Below, piece after piece: positions 26,851 to 35,262 of a DNA stretch of 61,084 bases. Within the stretch, counting starts at the first letter, position 1; every line of letters starts with the position of its first letter. The notes under the pieces are model-generated. The model did not search any database, was not told the origin of the DNA, and saw nothing but the letters and a program-made list of their open reading frames with translations. The stretch is from Desulfobulbaceae bacterium DB1 (GTDB taxonomy: Bacteria; Desulfobacterota; Desulfobulbia; Desulfobulbales; SURF-16): positions 1 to 61,084 of the forward strand of contig MQUF01000018.1 in assembly GCA_001914235.1 (NCBI GenBank). The letters are read 5' to 3'. The position numbers were made by a program, and so were the translations under genes.

Positions 26851-27453
26851 CTATTGCAGCTCCTTACGGAAGGAAATCAAGGTCATGGAAATAATTTTCT
26901 TCAAGGTGTCCACAACGTTTTCTCCGGTTACCGCGCTTGCCACAAACGAAGGCACCTTCAACTCCCGGTTGAGATCGCTCTCCATTTCTTCAACGGTCAG
27001 AAGCGGCACCTGGCCTTTCAGGTCGATCTTGTTATATTGCAACACCAGCGGAATCTTGAAGACATCCTTGTTATGGCTCAACAGATTTTCCTTCATCTGC
27101 TCCAGAGACTTGATATTGCTGTCCCGTCTCTCCTGCTGCAGATCAGCAACGAAAACAATACCGTCAACCCCTTTCAGAACCAGTTTGCGGGTGGCATTGT
27201 ACTTGACCTGACCGGGAACCGTGTACAGCTGAATTTTGATATCAAAACCATGAATCTTGCCGATATCAACCGGCAGGAAATCAAAAAACAGGGTCCGATC
27301 CCCGTGGGTTTTGATGCTGACCATTTCGGTTTTGATGCGCTGTTTGTATTTCTTGTTGATATAGTCGAGGTTGGTGGTTTTTCCACCCCGGCCAGGTCCG
27401 TAATAAACGATCTTGATCTGGACTTCTTTTTTCTTTACGTTTATGAATCCCAC
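26851..27453 (-). CDS. mglA: MglA-type small Ras-like GTPase
   Basis: 200 aa. Contains P-loop YYGPGRGGKTTNL, switch/Walker B-like LYTVPGQVKYNATR, and the guanine-specificity motif QYNKIDL, all typical of MglA. MglA with its GAP MglB sets cell polarity and motility direction in Myxococcus and relatives. It lies 16 bp after mglB and 9 bp before the acidic protein gene. Confidence 0.93.
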   Translation of the reverse strand: MGFINVKKKEVQIKIVYYGPGRGGKTTNLDYINKKYKQRIKTEMVSIKTHGDRTLFFDFLPVDIGKIHGFDIKIQLYTVPGQVKYNATRKLVLKGVDGIVFVADLQQERRDSNIKSLEQMKENLLSHNKDVFKIPLVLQYNKIDLKGQVPLLTVEEMESDLNRELKVPSFVASAVTGENVVDTLKKIISMTLISFRKELQ

Positions 27454-27469
27454 AGGTTACCTCACGCTC

Positions 27470-27859
27470 TCATCTTTCCCAGATTAATTTTATCTTATCG
27501 ATAACATCCGTCGTTTTCAGTCGCAAAAAACCAAGAGAAACGTCCTGGCCGAAAATGCAGATCAACAGAATTTCTTCATTGACCTTGCTGAAATGGATGC
27601 TTTCCTTTTCACCCCGGTGAAAATGAAGAGAAAACTGCTGTTCGCCGACCAGTTTGGCCATGGCGTCAACCGCGGCAAAATTGCCGGCAGCCAGGGCGGC
27701 AAACGAGGTCACATCATAGCTCGTTTGCCCGTCGTTTAATTCGGCGATGGTATTGCCTGCCGTGTCTATGAGAATGGCACAATGCACCCCGATAGCTATC
27801 AGGTCTTCCTTCAAAATCGCTTCAATCTTCTCCAACTGCTTCTCAGAAACATTGTACAT
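27470..27859 (-). CDS. mglB: MglB-type roadblock/LC7 protein
   Basis: 129 aa. Roadblock fold with CAILIDTAGNTIAEL, FAALAAGNFAAVDAMAKLVGE and the EEILLICIFGQD strand, as in MglB, the GTPase-activating partner of MglA. AAAGGA precedes the ATG. It heads an apparent four-gene operon. Confidence 0.9.
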   Translation of the reverse strand: MYNVSEKQLEKIEAILKEDLIAIGVHCAILIDTAGNTIAELNDGQTSYDVTSFAALAAGNFAAVDAMAKLVGEQQFSLHFHRGEKESIHFSKVNEEILLICIFGQDVSLGFLRLKTTDVIDKIKLIWER

Positions 27860-28257
27860 TGATTTTTCCTTTCCGCTGATCGCTCGTTATTGACATACTC
27901 TTTTTTTATCATGCACAAAGACAGGGAAAAATGTCGAGCACAATTTGCGCTCTCAGACACGAGGTGTGGCCATCCGGGCACGAGCAGCTTTCCGCCGACC
28001 GGCGGATCAGCTCACAGGCTTATCTGCAATATTCATTCCCAAAACACAACGACATTCAACAACCGGACGCCTTCCGCCGAAGGCCATTCGCCCCGGGCGG
28101 CGCGCCGAACATACCGCAGTGCAATATCCGAAATGCAGCCCAAAAAAGGCAACTGCTTCGAATCCCGGCTAAAAACAATTAACATGCCGCCAAATAGTTT
28201 TCAAACAAACGTTTCCAATCGAGGTTTTAACGAAGAAAAACGTGAACGAGCGGGAAC
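27860..28257. other. 398-bp intergenic region
   Basis: No gene, repeat or terminator is recognised. It should hold the mglB promoter on the minus strand and the end of the phosphate-binding-like transcript. Confidence 0.4.
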
Positions 28258-28689
28258 CTATAAAAGTTTCACGGGCTTCACCCGATTGTCAATATTTTCC
28301 GGAGAAATGTAGCTGATGGTATTCAGATTGCCGGCAACAGCGGCGATGACCTCCTCATCGCCATCAACAAAAAGAGGCAGGATGCTTCTGCCTGAAAAAA
28401 GCATCTTCTTCCAGTATGCCAACAGCTGGTTCGGCGACTTCTGCAACATGCTCCGGGTGAAAGATTCATGAACGCGGGAGTTATTGTTGACGACGATGGT
28501 GACGACCGTCCCATTTTCCCATTGCCGTTGCTTCCCGAGAAAAATACGTTTGACCGCGTCCGAGGTCAGGGCGCTGGTCGAACTGTCCTTGTCAACCACC
28601 AGCACAAAATCATTGCCGTGGGCCGGCGCAAAAAACGCCGCCACGGCAAGCAGCAGAAAAATGAGGGTCGACACCTTGACAACGGACAC
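28258..28689 (-). CDS. Short PstS-like periplasmic protein
   Basis: 143 aa from GTG 28689, chosen because AAGGGG precedes it and a signal peptide (…FFAPAHG) follows directly; an upstream ATG at 28764 would overlap the porin gene. The mature chain (SSTSALTSDAVKRIFLGKQRQWENG) is the first lobe of PstS-like phosphate-binding proteins, a short form seen beside porins in many proteobacteria. A true ABC partner is absent. It is 13 bp downstream of the porin gene. Confidence 0.8.
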   Translation of the reverse strand: MSVVKVSTLIFLLLAVAAFFAPAHGNDFVLVVDKDSSTSALTSDAVKRIFLGKQRQWENGTVVTIVVNNNSRVHESFTRSMLQKSPNQLLAYWKKMLFSGRSILPLFVDGDEEVIAAVAGNLNTISYISPENIDNRVKPVKLL

Positions 28690-28702
28690 GATTGAAACCC
28701 CT

Positions 28703-29929
28703 TCAGAAAGTCCAGGAAAGCTTTGCGGCAAAATAATTCCAAAACCGTTCCGGCCCTTCGTCATTATACATATTGAGCATCATGGCCGTGCCGTCAATCC
28801 AATGGAACTCCGCCTTGGCCGTCAGCGAGGGGTGAAGGTCCCAGCGAAGGCCGAGAGCGAAATCCTTGCGCCAGGCGGCATGGGAAGGCGCCTGGGGAAA
28901 TGCTGCCCCCTTCTTGTCATGCTTGAGACGATAGAATTCATCATAGAGGGCGGAAAATGTCCAGTCATCAAAAGGGCTGTAGCACACCATCACATACCAT
29001 GCCTGCGAAGGGCCATCCAGGGTGACATTGTCATACATGGTGGATTTCCGGTCATTTTCTCCGTACTCGGCGGCCAGCAGCCAATTCCTCAGGGAATACT
29101 CGGCCGAAAAAACGAACTCGCCGTCAATCGTATTGACTCCCGCCGCTTCGGATGCATGATTGACGTATGTTTTCATGATCGAATGCAGCCAGCTTGCCCC
29201 AAGGCGCAAGCCGCTCCCGCTGCTGTTGAAAACCAGCGCCCCGCCGTACAGTTCGTCGCTTTCCCGTTTCGAGGAATGAGAGACAAGCGGGATATCCGGA
29301 TTGCGATTCGCCACCGGCAGGCTGCTGTTTCTTTCAATCAACGACTGAACCGACTGCTCCGCACTCTCGGCCAGAACACTGCTGCCGGGAAAATCCGTTT
29401 TTCCGACAAAGAAATGGTAATCAAAATCGCCGATCGATCCTGTCTCGATATTGCCGTGCAGGCCGCCTCCCACATAGGCAAGATAAATATCGCGCCGTGT
29501 TTCGTCATAAATGCTCTGAGGCAGCAAGACCATCGGCTGGAGAAAATCGGAGTCCCGGCCTTCATTATAAAACCCCATGGGCATTTTGACCTTGCCGAGC
29601 AGAATGCCCAGCTCGTCCCAGGGACGGTAGTCAGCCACCGCCCAATCCAGAATCACCTTGTCTTCACTGTAGTTCCCCAGGTTGCGGTAGAAAACCTGCG
29701 ACCCCAAACGCAGCTCTTCCATCGGGACCCAGTTGACATTCAGGGCGAGATCGGTGAATTCCAGGGTGCCGGAGCGGCTGCCGGCAAGAAAATTATTGGA
29801 AGAGCTGTCCAGATACCCCTGGGAGACAAATCCATGCACCTGGACCGACCGGCCGAGATCCACGGCATTCCCGGAAAAAGGCCGGCAAAAAACAAACAGG
29901 AGCAGAAAAAAAAGAACACGAAACACCAT
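28703..29929 (-). CDS. Outer-membrane porin-like protein
   Basis: 408 aa if started at ATG 29929, which places a signal peptide (VLFFLLLFVFCRPFSGNA) at the N-terminus; a longer frame from 30046 lacks one at its start. The mature chain shows alternating aromatic beta-strands and ends in Trp-Thr-Phe, the C-terminal Phe signature used by the BAM machine. It resembles anion-selective or uncharacterised beta-barrels paired with PstS-like proteins. No ribosome site is obvious, so the start is uncertain. Confidence 0.75.
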   Translation of the reverse strand: MVFRVLFFLLLFVFCRPFSGNAVDLGRSVQVHGFVSQGYLDSSSNNFLAGSRSGTLEFTDLALNVNWVPMEELRLGSQVFYRNLGNYSEDKVILDWAVADYRPWDELGILLGKVKMPMGFYNEGRDSDFLQPMVLLPQSIYDETRRDIYLAYVGGGLHGNIETGSIGDFDYHFFVGKTDFPGSSVLAESAEQSVQSLIERNSSLPVANRNPDIPLVSHSSKRESDELYGGALVFNSSGSGLRLGASWLHSIMKTYVNHASEAAGVNTIDGEFVFSAEYSLRNWLLAAEYGENDRKSTMYDNVTLDGPSQAWYVMVCYSPFDDWTFSALYDEFYRLKHDKKGAAFPQAPSHAAWRKDFALGLRWDLHPSLTAKAEFHWIDGTAMMLNMYNDEGPERFWNYFAAKLSWTF

Positions 29930-30387
29930 TGATCGGACATCATGCCCGCTCAAGGCGGCGAAACCGCCAAGGCGGGTCGCAACAAACACCGTGGGACCGC
30001 CCAAGTCCCTTTGCAAGTAAAACACGAAATAATCTCCCCTTTTCACCCAAAGAGTTAAAACGTCCTTTTGTCTTTCGTCAAGCGAAAGAAAACAAAAGAA
30101 GATTCAGCAAAGAGGAGTGCAACAACAAGACGTTACACGCCGCTCCATTCATCATTTTCCGTTTTTTTCATTTCACCCCATCCCTTCCCAAGCGGGCGCC
30201 GAAGAGGGCTTTTTTCGCAGAGCCGGGGGAGCATCAACCCGGCGGGCTGTAACATTACCAGGTAACAACCTGTTGTCACAAGCAGAAAGGCGGGCATGAA
30301 TTTTCTTTATCGCCGCCGCAAAACCGCATCAAGCAACATACCGGAATCACGCCATTATCAAACCATTTTCTTTTCCAATCCGTGACA
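29930..30387. other. Divergent intergenic region upstream of the eCIS operon
   Basis: No gene is recognised. It contains a dyad CAGGT-AACA-ACCTG at 30259-30272, bracketed by TGTAACA (30248-30254) and TGTCACA (30274-30280), about 115-125 bp upstream of the sigma-54-like promoter. That is the right distance for an enhancer-binding-protein site, which is inferred from position only. Confidence 0.4.
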
Positions 30388-30403
30388 TGGCACCCCTTTT
30401 GCT
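30388..30403 (+). promoter_or_regulatory. Sigma-54 (RpoN) promoter of the eCIS operon
   Basis: TGGCAC-CCCTT-TTGCT matches the -24/-12 consensus TGGCAC-N5-TTGCW exactly, with the required ten bases between GG and GC. It lies 77 bp before the first eCIS gene and faces it. If used, expression needs an enhancer-binding ATPase, which is not encoded in the window. Confidence 0.72.
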
Positions 30404-30479
30404 CAAGAGGAAATTATTTGCCGCGCGTTACGCGGAAAAACTCATGCTGTTCCAGCACAGCCCAGGAAGAGGAATTCAC

Positions 30480-30731
30480 ATGCCCGTCACCATCAGAAAC
30501 ATTATGGAGCGACCGGTTATGCTCCGGCTCAACAGCGGACTGACCTGTTATCTTGCCCCCGGCGCAACATCAGCTGAAATTATCGACACGGAGGTCGTGC
30601 ATAACGAAAAACTTCTCAGAATGGCCATGCGGGGCATCATCACCCTCATCGATGGCACAAAACAGGTCAAAACCGCGCCAAGCAGACAAACAAAAAACAA
30701 AAGCCAGAAAACAAAAAAAGCAAATCCTTAA
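30480..30731 (+). CDS. Small eCIS leader protein
   Basis: 83 aa from ATG 30480 (AGGAAGAGGA upstream). The N-terminal half is beta-like (MLRLNSGLTCYLAPG) and the end is a Lys-rich tail (KNKSQKTKK). No family is recognised. It sits 18 bp before the sheath gene as first gene of the locus. Small proteins at this place occur in other contractile systems, but no function can be assigned. Confidence 0.6.
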   Translation: MPVTIRNIMERPVMLRLNSGLTCYLAPGATSAEIIDTEVVHNEKLLRMAMRGIITLIDGTKQVKTAPSRQTKNKSQKTKKANP

Positions 30732-30749
30732 TTGACAAGGAGGCAGAGC

Positions 30750-32696
30750 ATGGCCGTTTTAACGTATCCCGGTGTGTATGTGGAAGAAATTTCCAGCGGC
30801 GTCAAACCGATCGAGGCAGCCGGAACATCCACGGCGGCATTTTTCGGTGTTGCCGAAAGAGGCCCGATCGGCGAGCTGAAAAAAATTTTCAACTTTACTG
30901 AATTTCAGACCATCTACGGCGGTTTTCTCAACGGCTATTTTCTCGCCCACGCCGTGTTTCAGTTCTTCAACAACGGCGGCACCCAATGCTATGTGGGCCG
31001 GGTCGCCTCCGGGGCGGACACCGCCTCGGTGACCCTGCTTGACCGGGGCGGCAGCGCCCAGAACAGCATGACGATCGCGGCCCGTTCGGCCGGCGCCTGG
31101 GGCAATCGGCTGATGGCCATTGTCGACAGCACCAGGGCCGACGATCCGGCCAACGACTTCAACCTCACCGTCTTTCAGGACAACCCGAAACCGGATGAGG
31201 CCCCATTGCTGGTGGAGGCATATGAAAATCTTTCCATGAACCCGGCCTCGCCCGAGTATGCGCCGACGGTGATCAACTCCAGCTCCAAACATATCAGGAT
31301 CGCGGTCAACACCGGCAACAGCAACCAGATCGCCGGTTACAGCCAGAGCGCCCCCCTGACTCTGGGCGGCGACCTGCTGGGAGCAAACCAGCGCAAATTC
31401 AGAATCAACATCAACAACGACGGTTACCGCACGGTGGATCTGACCGCAGCCCTGGCAGGGGCCGATGTCAGCGACCTCGATGACATCCGGGCCGCAATCC
31501 AATCCACCATCCGGGCCATGACCCCGCTCCGGGAATCAACTCCGGCCAACGCCTATACCGTTACCGTTACCATTCAGAGCACCACCATGCTGCGCATCAC
31601 CTCCGGCAACACCAGCGCCGGGTCCAAGGTGGAGATTGCCGCGGCTGCCGATCCCCTGGAAAACGCGGCCGGCGCCCTGCGGCTGGGCAAGAGAAACGGC
31701 GGCAGCGAGGTGTACGGTTCATCCGCCATGCGACCGCAGAATACCCCGGCCGAAGATTATTTCTACCTGGGTGACGACACGGTAAGCGGCGCGGTCAGTG
31801 CGGTGCAGCTCGGCGGCGACGGCACCCTGCCGCTCACCGACAATGATTACACCAGCGCCCTGTCCTGGCTTGACACCATCCGCGATGTCAGCCTGATCGC
31901 CGTGCCGGGCATCGGCTCGCCCGCGGTGGCGGATGCCGGCATGAACTACTGCGGCAACCGGCCGCTTTCCGACTGCTTCTATATCGCCGACATGGACCGT
32001 GACGATATCACCCTGGAAGACGCGATTCTGTACCGGGACAGCATCAACACCCCCAATTCCTATGGCGCCGTCTATTTCCCCTGGCTGAAGATGCTCGACC
32101 CCACCGGCCTGTCGTCCGAACCCATCAGCGTGCCGCCTTCGGGATTTGCGGCCGGACTTTATTCACGCATCGATGCCCGGCGCGGGGTATGGAAGACCCC
32201 GGCCGGAACCGAAGCGGTTGTCGGCGGCGCCGTGGGCCTGGTCACCGATCTCACCGATATCCAGCAGGGCACCTTGAACAAACAGAAAAAAAGCGTCTGT
32301 GTTATTCGCAAATTCCCCGGCTCCGGCATCGTCCTGTGGGGGGGCCGCACCCTGAGCTCCGACCCGGAATACAAATACATTGCCGTCCGCCGCATGGCCA
32401 TCATGCTGCGGGTCAGCATATACGGCGGGATCCAGTGGACCGTTTTCGAACCAAACGACGAGGAACTCTGGTCGCAGATCCGGCTCAACATCGGTTCCTT
32501 CATGATGACCCTGTTCCGCCAGGGCGCCTTCCAGGGCTCCACCCCCTCCCAGGCCTTTTTCGTCAAATGCGACAGCGAGACAACCACCCAGGCGGACATT
32601 GATCTCGGCATCGTCAATGTCCTGGTCGGTTTTGCGCCGCTGAAACCGGCGGAGTTCGTGGTGGTCAAAATCAGCCAGAAGACGGGACAGAATTGA
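30750..32696 (+). CDS. Contractile tail sheath protein
   Basis: 648 aa from ATG 30750 (AAGGAGG upstream). The N-terminus TYPGVYVEEISSGVKPIEAAGTSTAAFFG (quoted here only as YPGVYVEEISSG) is the classic sheath start shared by phage gp18, Afp2-4 and Pvc2-4. The C-terminal third (FVVVKISQKTGQ end) is the domain that makes the inter-subunit handshake. It is much longer than typical Afp sheath subunits (about 350-480 aa), nearer to T4 gp18, with extra middle domains (about residues 100-370) likely exposed. Only one sheath gene is present; many eCIS loci have two or three. Confidence 0.95.
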   Translation: MAVLTYPGVYVEEISSGVKPIEAAGTSTAAFFGVAERGPIGELKKIFNFTEFQTIYGGFLNGYFLAHAVFQFFNNGGTQCYVGRVASGADTASVTLLDRGGSAQNSMTIAARSAGAWGNRLMAIVDSTRADDPANDFNLTVFQDNPKPDEAPLLVEAYENLSMNPASPEYAPTVINSSSKHIRIAVNTGNSNQIAGYSQSAPLTLGGDLLGANQRKFRININNDGYRTVDLTAALAGADVSDLDDIRAAIQSTIRAMTPLRESTPANAYTVTVTIQSTTMLRITSGNTSAGSKVEIAAAADPLENAAGALRLGKRNGGSEVYGSSAMRPQNTPAEDYFYLGDDTVSGAVSAVQLGGDGTLPLTDNDYTSALSWLDTIRDVSLIAVPGIGSPAVADAGMNYCGNRPLSDCFYIADMDRDDITLEDAILYRDSINTPNSYGAVYFPWLKMLDPTGLSSEPISVPPSGFAAGLYSRIDARRGVWKTPAGTEAVVGGAVGLVTDLTDIQQGTLNKQKKSVCVIRKFPGSGIVLWGGRTLSSDPEYKYIAVRRMAIMLRVSIYGGIQWTVFEPNDEELWSQIRLNIGSFMMTLFRQGAFQGSTPSQAFFVKCDSETTTQADIDLGIVNVLVGFAPLKPAEFVVVKISQKTGQN

Positions 32697-32771
32697 TTGG
32701 CGATTTGGGCTTGCGGAATGCGGATTGAATGAAAACAGAAAAAACAGAGCACATGCTTTAGGGAGACAGAT

Positions 32772-33272
32772 ATGGCACAGTTTACCGTAAACACCCACCG
32801 GTTTGACCCCTACCGGAACTTCAAATTCAAAATCAAATGGGACGGCAAGTATGTAGCCGGCCTGAACAAGTGCAGCGCCCTGAAAAAAAGCACGGAGGTA
32901 ACGGAATGGCGCGAGGGAGGCGACCCCAGCGCCAGCCGCAAGCTGCCGGGCAAGACCTCCTATGACGGCATCACCATGGAGGCGGGAGTCACCCATGACA
33001 CCACCTTCGAGGAATGGGCCAACCTGGTCAACAATTTTCAAAGCGATGCCTCCATGTCGCTGAAAAACTTCCGCAAGGATATCGTCATCGACGTCTTCAA
33101 TCTGCAGGGAAGCAAGGTTCTTTCCTACAAGGTATACCGCTGCTGGGTTTCTGAATATCAGGCCCTGCCGGAGCTGGACGCTTCGGGCAATGCGGTGATG
33201 ATCCAGAGCATCAAGCTGGAAAACGAGGGCTGGGAGCGGGACACCGCCGTCACCGAACCGGCTGAGTCATAA
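32772..33272 (+). CDS. Inner tube protein (gp19/Hcp-like)
   Basis: 166 aa. RFDPYRNFKFKIKWDGKYVAGLNKCSAL and the YDGITMEAGVTHD and LENEGWERD regions match the T4 gp19-like tube family; hexamers stack to form the tube inside the sheath. GGGAGA precedes the ATG. It is the only tube gene seen, whereas Afp/PVC loci carry two or three (Afp1, Afp5, Afp6). The 75-bp gap from the sheath is the largest in this part of the operon. Confidence 0.92.
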   Translation: MAQFTVNTHRFDPYRNFKFKIKWDGKYVAGLNKCSALKKSTEVTEWREGGDPSASRKLPGKTSYDGITMEAGVTHDTTFEEWANLVNNFQSDASMSLKNFRKDIVIDVFNLQGSKVLSYKVYRCWVSEYQALPELDASGNAVMIQSIKLENEGWERDTAVTEPAES

Positions 33273-33277
33273 GTGCC

Positions 33278-34138
33278 ATGCCCAAGTACCACTGCACACT
33301 GCCGGGAGGATATGTCGATGATGCGGGAAGGGTGATGCGGGATGTCACCCTTCTGCCGCTCAGCGGTTTCAGCGAAAGACTGATCGCCGAAAAGCGTTGT
33401 CTTTCCTCGCCGGCCCTGACAACCGCCCTGCTTGCCGGTTGCATCGGCCGCATCGGCGACCGTGACGATGTTTCGCCGGGGATGGTGCGCTCCCTGCTGG
33501 TGGGGGACCGCCAGTATCTGCTGCTCAAACTGCGGGAGATCACCTTCGGCTCCGACATCCGGGGAATTATCCGTTGCTCATGGCCTGACTGCGGCGCAAA
33601 AATGGACATTGATTTCCCCATGGACCGCATCCCGGTGAAAAGCGTCCCGCAGACCGGCCGCTTGTACACCATGCGGCGTGCCGAAGCGTCAGGCCCCAGG
33701 GAAATCACCTTTCGACTGCCCGACGGCAACGACCAGGAAGCGCTATGCCGATTGGTTGAAGAGGATGAAACAGCGGCCGCCGACATGCTGCTGGCCCGCT
33801 GCATCCAGGACGTCACTCCGGCTGACATTGCCGTTCTTGCTCCGGCAACGAAAAGAGCCGTCGAAGAGGCAATGAAACAACTGGCCCCGTCAATCGAACT
33901 GAGCATGGAGGCGTTCTGCCCGGAATGTCGACGTCCCTTTGTCGCCTTCTTTGACCTGGAACGATTTATCCTGGATGAGCTGCGCACCAATCTTGATCTG
34001 CTGCTGCAGGAGGTGCACTACCTCGCCTTTCATTACCACTGGAGTGAACGGGAAATCCTCGGCATGAGCAGGGAAAACCGCAGACGCTATATCGACATCC
34101 TTTCCGCCCACATGGAGCAAATGCATGATGCCCGCTGA
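33278..34138 (+). CDS. T4-type baseplate protein with two zinc-finger-like pairs
   Basis: 286 aa. It begins 5 bp after the tube gene. Conserved-looking blocks include MRDVTLLPLSGFSERLI, a Cys pair in IIRCSWPDCGAKMDIDFP and a second in FCPECRRPFVAFFDL, then a helical end rich in Arg/Tyr. This matches the T4_baseplate (gp26-like) proteins of eCIS and phage loci, thought to be assembly or baseplate factors. The four Cys could bind one zinc ion. Confidence 0.75.
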   Translation: MPKYHCTLPGGYVDDAGRVMRDVTLLPLSGFSERLIAEKRCLSSPALTTALLAGCIGRIGDRDDVSPGMVRSLLVGDRQYLLLKLREITFGSDIRGIIRCSWPDCGAKMDIDFPMDRIPVKSVPQTGRLYTMRRAEASGPREITFRLPDGNDQEALCRLVEEDETAAADMLLARCIQDVTPADIAVLAPATKRAVEEAMKQLAPSIELSMEAFCPECRRPFVAFFDLERFILDELRTNLDLLLQEVHYLAFHYHWSEREILGMSRENRRRYIDILSAHMEQMHDAR

Positions 34139-35252
34139 CAAAAGCACCGGACAACGGACCATTGTCAGATCACTGCTCGGCCTGCCGCAGCGGGACTCCG
34201 GCCACCTGCATGGCTGCGCCGCCGCGCCGCCGTCCCCCTTCCGCTTTTCCTCGGAAGAAATCGGCGAGGAATTTCCGCCAAAGCAATCAGTCGAATTCCG
34301 GCCGGGCATACCTGCCGGCACGGCAATCGGCCGTGTACCATCCGCTCCTGACCCGGTGTTGCCCGCCGATACCGGAGGCCCGCCGCACCTGCACGCCCCT
34401 GCCGACAAAAACAACGCGGCTCGGCATATCATCCGGACGGAGGCGAAACCCGCAACCGGCCGCATTGCCCCGGGAGATGCTCCCCCTCTTGCCGCCGCCG
34501 AAACAAACGAAAGCATGCCGGCGGCAGATACAGGGCTCCAGAGCGACCCGGGCGGTAATGCGGCAGCAGATTCCCGACACCCCGGCGCGCAACCACGGAG
34601 CGGCCGGAACAGTTCCCTTTCCCAGCCTGCCCCGGCAACGGACATGACGTCCCCTCCTGCATCCCGACCGGGCGCTGACCATGCCCGGCCGCAGCCGTTC
34701 GCCGGGGCGACACGCTTGACTGAAAATCAAGGAAATTTTCGGCAAACGGACGCAGTGGCCGGCCCGGCACCCGCCGACCATTCCGCGAAAATCGGACGGC
34801 ATGACGGCAACGCCTCTTTTGTCGCGATGAAACAAAGCAAAACTGTTCACGATGCGGAAGCGGAGAGGAAAACGGTGATCAATCCGGCAACAGAAATTTT
34901 GCCGGCACAGCCCTCCCCCCCCCCTTTCCCGCTGAAGGAAAAATTGACGGACAGCGAGGGTTTCCCCGTGCCCCCATCCCCGCATCAGCAAGAGCGGCCG
35001 GTGGATGACCAGGTCATGCAACTGCGCCGCAGCTTTCATGCAAGCCTGGGCAAACAGGCACTGGTCCGGGAGGAAAAACCGGCAAAACAGACAGCGGAGA
35101 CTTCCCGCCGGGAAGACGAGGCAAACAGTCCGCCGGCCTTGCAACAGGTGGTGATCATCAAACAGACGACGAAGACCAACGGAAGCGGACCTCCCGCCGC
35201 CTTCTGGGAACGAAGCTATATGTCACACCTGACATTACGGACCATCAGATGA
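34125..35252 (+). CDS. Pro/Ala-rich, mostly disordered eCIS protein
   Basis: 375 aa overlapping the previous gene by 14 bp. About 310 residues are low-complexity Pro, Ala, Gly, Asp and Arg with no predicted fold. The last 70 or so look structured: DQVMQLRRSFHASLGKQALV, then VVIIKQTTK and FWERSYMSHLTLRTIR. Such a long flexible chain with a folded end could be a tether, assembly factor, or an unrecognised tape measure; none can be shown. The family is not recognised. Confidence 0.55.
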   Translation: MMPADKSTGQRTIVRSLLGLPQRDSGHLHGCAAAPPSPFRFSSEEIGEEFPPKQSVEFRPGIPAGTAIGRVPSAPDPVLPADTGGPPHLHAPADKNNAARHIIRTEAKPATGRIAPGDAPPLAAAETNESMPAADTGLQSDPGGNAAADSRHPGAQPRSGRNSSLSQPAPATDMTSPPASRPGADHARPQPFAGATRLTENQGNFRQTDAVAGPAPADHSAKIGRHDGNASFVAMKQSKTVHDAEAERKTVINPATEILPAQPSPPPFPLKEKLTDSEGFPVPPSPHQQERPVDDQVMQLRRSFHASLGKQALVREEKPAKQTAETSRREDEANSPPALQQVVIIKQTTKTNGSGPPAAFWERSYMSHLTLRTIR

Positions 35253-35262
35253 AAGGACGAAC

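Noticed and set aside
25777-27504. 575-aa plus-strand frame opposite the mglA/acidic protein genes
   Set aside because: Mirror of high-GC coding sequence; no start site or recognisable domain.
28484-29932. 482-aa plus-strand frame opposite the porin gene
   Set aside because: The opposite frame encodes a clear signal peptide and porin-like barrel.
30117-30299. 60-aa frame before the eCIS locus
   Set aside because: No ribosome site; the region contains regulatory-looking dyads.
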